From: Nostoc sp. NMS7 | GTDB taxonomy: Bacteria > Cyanobacteriota > Cyanobacteriia > Cyanobacteriales > Nostocaceae | Reading direction: 5' to 3' | Length of the DNA: 48,131 nucleotides | NCBI RefSeq assembly: GCF_017115085.1 | Contig: NZ_JABXKJ010000169.1 | Span: 1-48,131, forward strand | In this document: positions 9,247 through 16,700 of the stretch, one piece after another | Position numbering within the stretch: the stretch's first letter is position 1 | Layout: each line of letters opens with the position of its first letter | Position numbers and translations under genes: made by a program | Notes under the pieces: model-generated | Database searches by the model: none | Seen by the model: the letters and a program-made list of their open reading frames with translations, nothing else | Told to the model about the DNA's origin: nothing

Positions 9247-9384
9247 CGTCGAACTTACGTTGATTTATATCGTCGGCGCTGGCGTATTGAAGATGCTTTT
9301 CACACGGTAAAACGCTTGTTGGGACTATCTTATTTATGGACTAATTCTATTAATGGTATCAAATTGCAGGTGTGGGCTACTTAA
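9247..9384 (+). pseudogene. IS4-type transposase C-terminal scrap
   Basis: A 45-codon frame, RRTYVDLYRRRWRIEDAF, then KRLLGLSYLW and SINGIKLQVWAT, carries the Y-R-R-W-E signature of another IS4-like subgroup. It is flanked by non-coding DNA on both sides. Confidence 0.55.
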
Positions 9385-9413
9385 TTATTTTATTTAATTT
9401 TTTTTAGCTCATA

Positions 9414-9458
9414 TCATACAACTTATACTCTACTAAACCGCTTGCTCAAACATGATTT
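9414..9458 (-). promoter_or_regulatory. dyad motif, copy 2
   Basis: Read on the minus strand this has GTATAAGTTGTATGA (9428-9414), preceded by GGTTTAGTA (9439-9431) and AAATCATG (9458-9451). The copy at 29888-29940 shares both the core and the CATGTTT...CAAGCG flank. The nearest genes are the 107-aa gene at 9562 (plus) and the secreted protein at 8975 (minus, about 440 bp away). Which one it could serve is unclear. Confidence 0.35.
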
Positions 9459-9561
9459 CAACTACTCAAATGTCATACTAAAAATAATTAGCAAATTATA
9501 TACAACCAAGTGAAATAAATAGCTGATATTTAATGCCGCCGTTACCTCATAGGCTTTGAAA

Positions 9562-9885
9562 ATGACAAATTTATTAACGAGTCAAAATCAAAACCCATTT
9601 CCCAAAGGATCAGATAAAGAACTGGCATATTATGCCCTACGGAATGCGGTAGAAAAAATCTGTCAAAATGAGTACCAAGCCGAATGGGAAAGCTACAAAA
9701 AACGGCATGGAAAGAAAGCCAATAAAGATAGATTTCACAACCTTACTCGCCCTGTACCGCCAGAAATAGTGAATGAACTAATAAAGATGATGGACGACTT
9801 AGGGAGAAATAAAGTCTCTCCCGAACAGGTGATGGCAACTCTGTTGCATAACTACGATATTAATGAGGCAAGATTTCCTAAATAA
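9562..9885 (+). CDS. hypothetical protein, 107 aa
   Basis: A soluble, charged, mostly helical-looking protein with an intact frame: KELAYYALRNAVEKICQNEY, a basic stretch KKRHGKKANKDRF, then VNELIKMMDDLG and EQVMATLLHNYD. ATG 9562 is preferred over the TTG two codons earlier. A hairpin with HIP1 arms follows the stop within 15 bp. No domain is recognised. Confidence 0.55.
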   Translation: MTNLLTSQNQNPFPKGSDKELAYYALRNAVEKICQNEYQAEWESYKKRHGKKANKDRFHNLTRPVPPEIVNELIKMMDDLGRNKVSPEQVMATLLHNYDINEARFPK

Positions 9886-9898
9886 CGAGGGAATCTAG

Positions 9899-9938
9899 AA
9901 GTGCGATCGCCTGTCTATCACCACACGCGATCGCACTT
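9899..9938 (+). terminator. hairpin built from two HIP1 sites
   Basis: AAGTGCGATCGC (9899-9910) and GCGATCGCACTT (9927-9938) form a perfect 12-bp stem with a 16-base loop, 14 bases after the stop of the 107-aa gene. There is no T tract, so termination is an inference. It also uses two HIP1 octamers as stem arms. Confidence 0.4.
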
Positions 9939-10069
9939 CCCACTCATCAACCCCGTGAAATTCCTGATTTTATAAGTTCGTTCCCAAAACAGGGAAACAT
10001 ACACCACTTCCAGAGGTGTACTCAAAACTTTTGGACAAAAATTCCGCGTTGTTCAACCTTTAAAACTAG

Positions 10070-10369
10070 CTAAATTGAAGTCAGAACACATAAAGTTCTG
10101 ACTCCTAAATAAGATTCGGTACTGGTATCAAGAACTAGTGTCATTTCCATTCCCTCCCATGCCTTGAGAAATTGCTCCACCAGAGGGTAATAGAAAGTTT
10201 CGGCATTAATTTTCGGGTTATGGAGAAAGTAGTTTAATCTTTCCATGTGGCTGCGAGCTTCACAATCTCGATGACTCAAATAAGGCAACCAGTTGCTTAA
10301 ACAGGCGCTTTGAGCTTGTAAAATCGCTGCTATGTTTTCGCAAAATACTTGGAGATGGCGTTTATCCAT
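10070..10369 (-). pseudogene. IS4-like transposase, N-terminal remnant
   Basis: From ATG 10369 the frame reads MDKRHLQVFCENIAAILQAQ, SHRDCEARSHMERLNYFLHN, and ends near EGMEMTLVLDTS, where the first catalytic Asp sits. After that the sequence loses homology and stops. The longer open frame extends 5' only because it reads through a MITE-like element. About 80 of several hundred residues remain. Confidence 0.6.
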
Positions 10370-10395
10370 TGACTTAATTGGGCTTGTACTTGACG

Positions 10396-10500
10396 ATACA
10401 GCGCTTCCGGCTATTATGCAATACAGTTTTTCTCCTTGCCCTCTCCTATCAAAGCTTTCAGATTTGAGAATGGACCTCATAGCTGCCGGAAGTGCTGTAT
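10396..10500 (-). repeat. 105-bp MITE-like element, copy B
   Basis: It has the same length and 16-bp terminal inverted repeats as copy A at 226-330, in the opposite orientation. It lies 26 bp upstream of the transposase remnant start and adds a spurious in-frame extension to it. The sequence is roughly 90 percent identical to copy A by eye, with an interior difference block near the purine-rich AGGAGAGGG stretch. Confidence 0.75.
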
Positions 10501-10854
10501 AGATGGGGTACTTGCATGGTATGACTTTTTGTGTGGAAACTTGAGCATCTCATGCTGTGCCCCTTCCTGTCACCTCTGTCTGTTTTTATGACAATGAATT
10601 AAGAGATTACCAGCATAAATGGATAAAAGATATCTGGAAATCTTGGCAATTAGGTAATAGGATAGGTAAGAATTCAGTATCCAGGAGCGGAGCCAGAGAT
10701 GCTCTGCCTCCGGTCAGAAGTCAGAAATTATATCTCCGGATGATTCTTTAACTATTAACCCAAATTGCTAGTTATTGATTCAGGCAACGCGCTTTCTTGC
10801 CCAATTCAGCATAGAGCCAAAAATTTCGGATGTTTTTCTTTCCCCTCCTTTTCA

Positions 10855-11034
10855 TCAACGTTCATAGTGACCGCGAATCCATACTCGATGGTGATTTCTT
10901 CTCTCCCAATGTCCAGGAATCCACCTGTGATGATGATGCCCACCAATATCGATTACTAATGCTGATGCTTGTTTTGGCATGGCAGCAATAAATAGTGGTA
11001 ATGCAACTAATAGACCTGCAAGCATCCGTTTCAT
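10855..11034 (-). CDS. small exported His-rich protein with W-x-PGHW motif, 59 aa
   Basis: From ATG 11034 (upstream AAAGGAAAA, a good ribosome site) the protein is MKRMLAGLLVALPLFIAAMP, a signal peptide ending ASA (residue 25). The mature part holds GGHHHHRW followed by two related units, WIPGHWERR and WIRGHYER. The units resemble the YXWGXW/PGHW repeats of small exported bacterial proteins. Four consecutive histidines suggest metal binding, which is an inference. The gene lies in an otherwise empty stretch between IS remnants and the ferredoxin. Confidence 0.6.
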   Translation of the reverse strand: MKRMLAGLLVALPLFIAAMPKQASALVIDIGGHHHHRWIPGHWERRNHHRVWIRGHYER

Positions 11035-11164
11035 AACTAATTTTCCTTTGTTGAACTATTGGAGATTAAGTCAGTTAAATTGTTTGTGAGTTATTTTTCA
11101 GCAATTTAACTGATTTCTAAATTGAGACTGCTGCTTTTTTCAAAAGGTTTAATTTAGTGTATAG

Positions 11165-11215
11165 GCTAGTACCGCAAGGCGGAGTTCAAAATTCAAACAG
11201 GTATACAGCGTAAGC
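11165..11215 (-). repeat. short copy of a dispersed repeat
   Basis: Read on the minus strand this is GCTTACGCTGTAT, then TTTGAATTTTGAA and CCGCCTTGCGGTACTA. The same end blocks occur at 16468-16698, but there they are separated by about 180 extra bases of short GC-rich repeats. This compact copy gives the ancestral-looking form. Confidence 0.5.
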
Positions 11216-11304
11216 ATTTCATTGATTTTGGATCGGTGGTTTATTTACGCCGTGTTGTACGTGTTCTATTAGTGAAACTCGTTTCATCGGGACTGGCTTC
11301 TGCC

Positions 11305-11595
<291 letters not shown>

Positions 11596-11610
11596 CTATG
11601 TCGTCGTCAT

Positions 11611-12292
11611 AATTGTAGACCTCGTTATGAAAGTAATACTCTTCAATTGTTGCGGAATCAACACCAGATATTGTCAGAGATTGGAATCAGCAAATACCAA
11701 TGGCTTTTAGAAGTAAGTCTAACTTGATGATTTCGGCTTTTTCTCTCCCATAAGTTCAGGAAATACTGCTAATTTATTCTTCTGAGAGAGAGATTTTATA
11801 AAGTGTAACAACCAGACGTTTGAAATCAAGTATATACAAGAGTTTGATGGATAGTTGAATTGTATAAGTTGATTAACGATGCAGATAAAACCTAGCCAGA
11901 TTAATTTTAATTAACCAACAAAGCGATCGCCATTCCCTCTCCTGAAATTACTTTTGTTGCCCTGATGATTTTTCAGGAGAAAGCAGAAGAGAAAATATTT
12001 AGTTCTTGAAGCCTGTTTCGCAGATATAACCCAAGTTGCTAGTTACTCTTATAAGCGATCGCTTTCGGACGATAATTGATAATTATTTACATTAGTTAAC
12101 AATAAACTTATGGGTTAACTGATAAAATTTACTTAACTTTGTAGGTTAAATACTGAGCCTCGGCAAGGGGATGGGAAATTGTTCTGGGGTGGATTGGGGT
12201 GGGTGCGATTGGCTCTGCCACTGCCCCTTGGGCAATCGCTGTTCTAGCGGTCTGCTGATGGTAGAATAAGTCTAAAATTAAGAATATTCATA
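11611..12292. other. long intergenic stretch
   Basis: No gene or RNA is visible. GTATAAGTTGATTAAC near 11867 resembles the first half of the dyad motif found elsewhere but lacks the second block. A HIP1 site lies near 11931. It should contain the promoter of the kinase gene, which I cannot place. Confidence 0.3.
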
Positions 12293-13405
12293 ATGTTACA
12301 TAAATTTCTCTTAGCAGAACGTGACGAAATTCTCGCCTTGTGTTCAAAAAAGATCGCGCGTCTTGCTGATTCCATGAGTTCGAGCGACGAAATGGAAAGA
12401 GGATTACCTGTGTTCTACGATGAACTCATTGAGGTATTACGTGGTGATGCTGATATAGATGAATCTAGGGAACCAGATAACAATTCTATAGAAAGTCTTC
12501 ACAAAGCCTCCGCAGAGCGTCGGGGGAAAGAGTCGTTAAAACTTGGCTACAGCATTTCTCAGGTTGTTCATGGCTACGGCGCTATTTGTCAAGCTATCAC
12601 TGAGTATATTCAGGAGAATACTAATCAAACAACATCCCCTCGTGAATTCAATCGATTAAATTTCTGCCTCGATATCGCTATCGCTGAAGCGGTTACAGAG
12701 TTTAATCGAGGTCAGCGCGAGAATGCAGAGCGGGATGAGGTTCTACGTCTGGGATTTCTAGCACATGAGTTGCGAAATGCGTTGACCTCTGCTAGTTTAG
12801 CTTCCCAACTTATAATCACAGGGAAAGTCGGAGCCAATGGAAGTACATCTCGTATTCTTGAAAATGCCCATAGGCGTATGAGAGAAATTATTGATCGTTC
12901 ACTTGTTGAGGTGCGACTGCGGAACGAATCAACCGGACAATATAAGAGATGTCGAGTTATTCACCTAGTTAGTGAAGTTGAGGCTACTGCATGGTTTGAA
13001 GCAAGTGCGAAATCAATTAAGGTGTGTGTTGAGGTAGCGCCGGAATTGGAGGTTTTAATAGATCGTCACCTAATAATATCTGCCTTATCGAATCTGGTTC
13101 AAAATGCCATTAAGTTCACCAAGCAGGGTGGGATTGTATGGATACGCGGTAACGCTGTAGGTGGGCGTGTTTTGCTTGAAATAGAGGATCAATGTGGAGG
13201 ACTCCCGCCTGGTGAGGTGGAAGAACTTTTTAAGCCTTTTTCTCAGATGGCAACAGATAAATCTGGATTGGGGATTGGGCTTACAATTTCACGACGTGCC
13301 GTATCGTTAAACAAAGGTCTACTCTCAGTTCGGGATATCCCCCATCAAGGATGTGTCTTCTCAATTGATTTACCCAAAGCCTCCTCCCCTCTCCCCACTA
13401 CATAA
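12293..13405 (+). CDS. orphan sensor histidine kinase
   Basis: A 370-residue soluble kinase. The N-terminal 150 residues are helical and resemble the RsbR/RsbRD-type sensor domain (LKLGYSISQVVHGYG). The H-box is GFLAHELRNALTSA with phospho-acceptor His158. The ATP-binding domain has the N-box LVQNAIKFT (Asn271), the G1-like DQCGGLPP (about 299-306) and G2 GLGIGL (325-330). No transmembrane segment is seen, so it probably senses a cytoplasmic signal or protein. No response regulator lies next to it. A NACHT ATPase follows 450 bp downstream on the same strand; a link is speculative. Confidence 0.85.
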   Translation: MLHKFLLAERDEILALCSKKIARLADSMSSSDEMERGLPVFYDELIEVLRGDADIDESREPDNNSIESLHKASAERRGKESLKLGYSISQVVHGYGAICQAITEYIQENTNQTTSPREFNRLNFCLDIAIAEAVTEFNRGQRENAERDEVLRLGFLAHELRNALTSASLASQLIITGKVGANGSTSRILENAHRRMREIIDRSLVEVRLRNESTGQYKRCRVIHLVSEVEATAWFEASAKSIKVCVEVAPELEVLIDRHLIISALSNLVQNAIKFTKQGGIVWIRGNAVGGRVLLEIEDQCGGLPPGEVEELFKPFSQMATDKSGLGIGLTISRRAVSLNKGLLSVRDIPHQGCVFSIDLPKASSPLPTT

Positions 13406-13850
13406 TCCTCTAACTCCATCTTCGCTGCGCTCACTTATGTAAACTCCAACTATTTTTCTAGTCTTTTTATCCAAAGCTAAAAATAAATAATTTTAGTTAT
13501 TAAATCTCTATTATCACTACATATTTACCACTACCAAAATGTTTAGAATTGCTAAAAATAAACTATATGTTAGTATTTCCAAAGCATAACGGCAACCAAG
13601 GTTAGGACTCAACTATTTAACATTGAGATTAAGTATTGCTCCAAGTTTCAAATGTATAAAATAAGTTAGTAGTGTTTGAGTTGATGACAAAAATTAATAT
13701 ATGTAACAGGATCTCACTAGAGCTAGAGTATTTTTTCTTAATTGTGTATATCCTTAACCAAGGAGAGAGTGATTACCACAGAAAAAACTCTAGGATGAAA
13801 GATGTTAATAAAAGTTTGAGTGCTTGATTTTAGGATCAAGTTTACTTCCT
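13406..13850. other. intergenic region before the NACHT gene
   Basis: AT-rich DNA without a recognisable gene. ATG 13851 has only a weak purine stretch upstream. An open frame begins at TTG 13824, but this adds nine residues not seen in relatives I recall. Confidence 0.3.
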
Positions 13851-16163
13851 ATGGTCAAGCGATCGCTCGAAGCATCACTCACTGGGATTCAAGAGGCTAA
13901 AAGAGCGTTTGTTCGCAAGGGGTGGACACAAGACAATCTAGCAGCAGAAGTCAACCTCAAGACTAGACAACCAATTTGGCGGTTTTTCAGTGGTCGTCCA
14001 GTTGAGCGTCATACCTTTATTGAAATTTGTTTGATTTTAGAACTGAATTGGCGGGAGATTGCGACTAATCCTCCAGCAGAATTCTTGTCACGAGAAGAAT
14101 ACGCCCAGCCTCTTGCGTCGGATATTGATAAGTTAGTGCAGAAAGTGCGATCGCAACGCTTTGACAAAATTCAAGACCAGTGTGGTATTTTGCAATTATT
14201 GGATATCGGCCGTCCAGTTGCGATCGATGACATATATATAGATGTGAATATTTTGGAGTCAATTGCCAGTCTTCAGTGGTTAGAGATCACTGATCTGCAA
14301 AACCTTGATCCCAAAGAATTTGACCGTTTTGGCTTAGGTGAAGTTGACGAGAAACAAATACCTGGTACAGAGGCAGTTGAAACTTACTCCAAAATTAGGG
14401 TACTAGGTAAACCAGGAGTAGGTAAAACCACCTTTTTGCAACATCTTGCCATTCAATGTAACCAAAGCGCATTTGCGGCAAATCAAGTACCAGTCTTGAT
14501 CACACTGAGAAACTTTGCCCAAGAGTCTAAGATTACCAACGAGTTCAGCCTATTAAACTACATCCGCCAGGAATTTATCACATCTGGAATTTCCGATCCC
14601 TCAGTCATCGAAACCTTGCTGAATGAAGGTAGGGTATTACTGTTGCTTGATGGCATGGATGAAGTTCTTAACCAACAAAGCAATGCTGTCTTAAACGAAA
14701 TTCGGAGGTTTTCAGAGAAGTATCACAAAAATCGGTTCGTGGCGACCTGTCGAACAGCAGCTCAAAAACTCAGACTCCGAGGCTTTACCGATGTTGAAAT
14801 TGCCCCATTTACCTTAGAACAAATCCGAGCTTTCGCTCAAAAATGGTTTGTGGCCTTTACCAAGACCAACCAAAAAGATGGTCTTGCCCACTCCGTTAAG
14901 TTTATTCAGAAGTTGGAATTAGATGAAAATTGGCAATTTCGCCAACTCGTCGTCACACCTCTATTTTTGCATCTTGCCTGTTGGGTGTTTCACGGTAAAG
15001 AAAAATTTCCGACTAAGCGGACTGACTTTTATAAAGAAGGTTTAGACCTTCTATTAGGCAAATGGGATGAAGCCAGAGGCGTTGAACGGGATGACGTTTA
15101 CCGAGGGTTTTTATTATCACAAAAGCTCAAGTTATTCAGTCAAATTGCCGCAGCGACATTTGAGCAGGGTCAGTACTTTTTTGAGCAACGCATCGTTGAG
15201 CAATACATTGGTGACTATATTGACAATCTAAGCAACGTGCCAATGGATGCAGAAGAACTGCAAATAGAAAGCGAAGCAGCGCTGAAGTCAATCGAGGCTC
15301 AACATGGGCTACTGGCAGAACGGGCGCGGGGAATTTTTTCCTTTTCCTATCTAGCATTTCAAGAATATTTCACAGCGAGGAAAATCGTTGCCAGCCATAA
15401 CTTAGAGGCATTTGGGCAAGCGCTATCCGGTCTAGTCAGTCATATCACCGACCCCCACTGGCGCGAAATCTTCTTGTTTACCGCCACCATGCTCAAGAGT
15501 GCAGACTCTCTAGTACTGTTGATGAAGCAAGAGATTGATACACTGGTTGCCCAAGACGCTTATTTACAAGAGTTTTTGACCTGGGCCAGCCAAAAATCTC
15601 GCAGTATTCCCATCCAATCCAAAGATGCGACAGTTCGAGCATTTTACCTAGCCTTGAGTCGGACTCCTCACATAGCTTCTCACTTTGCCTTAGCCAGCAG
15701 CCTCGACCAGGGGATGTTTCTGGATGCGGCATTAGATGACCTGCTGGTGGAGTGTGCAATTGATGGGAGCCAGGACTTTGCCCACATCCACGCCTGCGGA
15801 GATGCTATGAGCAACATTCTGGGTATTGTTCTGGATGTTGGACTCCATAAATCCCTGCAACAACTCTCTGACCAATTGCCAAATTCTCATCAAAGTCAAC
15901 AACGGTTTGAGTTATGGTCGCAAACGAACTATTCAGCTTGGGCTGAACAGGTAAAGATGACGGTGATTAATTATCGCAATATTAACCACGAGTGGCAGTT
16001 TAGCTCTGAGCAACAGCAAGTGCTGCAACGCTACTATGATGCCAATCAACTACTACTCGATTGCCTGCATAGCAATTGTGAAGTAACATTTGCTATCAGG
16101 CAGGAAATTCAAGCCACCTTATTGTTGCCGATAAAGGAACTTGAGGATAGGGAATGGCAATAA
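13851..16163 (+). CDS. NACHT-domain ATPase with N-terminal HTH-like domain
   Basis: A 770-residue STAND-type ATPase. Residues 10-75 look like a helix-turn-helix or DNA-associated module (GWTQDNLAAEVNLKTRQPIW, then FFSGRPVERHTF). The NACHT core has Walker A GKPGVGKTT (186-194) and Walker B LLLLDGMDE (263-271), a sensor Arg in FVATCRTA, and the winged-helix/helical arm ending FSFSYLAFQEYFTARKI. The C-terminal 220 residues are helical with no recognisable repeat type. Bacterial NACHT proteins of this general plan (bNACHT) can protect against phage; whether this one does is inference. It may also be a signalling ATPase. No effector domain such as a nuclease or TIR is visible. Confidence 0.85.
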   Translation: MVKRSLEASLTGIQEAKRAFVRKGWTQDNLAAEVNLKTRQPIWRFFSGRPVERHTFIEICLILELNWREIATNPPAEFLSREEYAQPLASDIDKLVQKVRSQRFDKIQDQCGILQLLDIGRPVAIDDIYIDVNILESIASLQWLEITDLQNLDPKEFDRFGLGEVDEKQIPGTEAVETYSKIRVLGKPGVGKTTFLQHLAIQCNQSAFAANQVPVLITLRNFAQESKITNEFSLLNYIRQEFITSGISDPSVIETLLNEGRVLLLLDGMDEVLNQQSNAVLNEIRRFSEKYHKNRFVATCRTAAQKLRLRGFTDVEIAPFTLEQIRAFAQKWFVAFTKTNQKDGLAHSVKFIQKLELDENWQFRQLVVTPLFLHLACWVFHGKEKFPTKRTDFYKEGLDLLLGKWDEARGVERDDVYRGFLLSQKLKLFSQIAAATFEQGQYFFEQRIVEQYIGDYIDNLSNVPMDAEELQIESEAALKSIEAQHGLLAERARGIFSFSYLAFQEYFTARKIVASHNLEAFGQALSGLVSHITDPHWREIFLFTATMLKSADSLVLLMKQEIDTLVAQDAYLQEFLTWASQKSRSIPIQSKDATVRAFYLALSRTPHIASHFALASSLDQGMFLDAALDDLLVECAIDGSQDFAHIHACGDAMSNILGIVLDVGLHKSLQQLSDQLPNSHQSQQRFELWSQTNYSAWAEQVKMTVINYRNINHEWQFSSEQQQVLQRYYDANQLLLDCLHSNCEVTFAIRQEIQATLLLPIKELEDREWQ

Positions 16164-16467
16164 TTCTTTTGGTTAATTCTTGAAAGAGGTTTGGATTGTA
16201 AAAATCATCTTGAATAAGTTTTGTGTCGTAGTTAATCAACTAATTCACAAAATCAAACAACACTAAATCATAGTACAGGAGCTAGGCTAATACGAAAATT
16301 CCGAACATTTATATCTTCAAAAGAAAAAGAAATTCCAGCGATCGCTTTTACTGGCAATTCTGAGGGACCTTGCGTCTGTAGATCCAAAAACCTTTGGTGA
16401 AGCAGTTAGTAACAGAAACAGCAAAACTGCACGGCGTAAATAAACCACCCATTCCAAATCAATAAAA
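16164..16467. other. intergenic with a partial match to the dyad-motif promoter region
   Basis: TCATCTTGAATAAGTTTTG near 16207-16225 closely matches TCATCTTGAACAAGTTTTG at 4617-4635, downstream of motif copy 1. The GTATAAGTTGTAT core itself is missing here. It may be a decayed copy of the same upstream region. Confidence 0.3.
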
Positions 16468-16698
16468 CGCTTACGCTGTATTCATTTTGAATTTTGCTAG
16501 CGCAGCGTAAAGCCTTCTCTTTCAGAGACGCTAACGCGAACGGCATGGCAACTCTTAGAGAGGCTGCACCAACGCTTAGAGCGAGTCTGCGTACTCTTTC
16601 AGAGAAGCAAGCTACGCTTTTAGCGTCTGTCTGCGACACGCTGCGCGAACGTAGAGAGCGTCATTTTGAATTTTGAATTCCGCCTTGCGGTACTAGGT
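16468..16698 (+). repeat. expanded dispersed repeat with internal short repeats
   Basis: It begins GCTTACGCTGTAT and CATTTTGAATTTTG, ends CATTTTGAATTTTGAATTCC and GCCTTGCGGTACTA, and contains several GC-rich units such as AGAGACGCTAACGCGAACGG and CTGCGCGAACG. The inner CATTTTGAATTTTG occurs at both ends (16483 and 16663). The compact copy at 11165-11215 lacks the interior. This pattern looks like insertion or amplification of short cyanobacterial repeats inside an older repeat. ORFs crossing it are artefacts. Confidence 0.55.
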
Positions 16699-16700
16699 TC

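Noticed and set aside
10557..10751. 64-codon ORF beside the MITE
   Set aside because: Low-complexity translation over a repeat (GGAGCCAGAGATGCTCTGCC), no ribosome site, no family.
16494..16676. Short plus- and minus-strand ORFs in the 16.4-16.7 kb repeat
   Set aside because: They are made of repeat units, lack ribosome sites and show no protein family.
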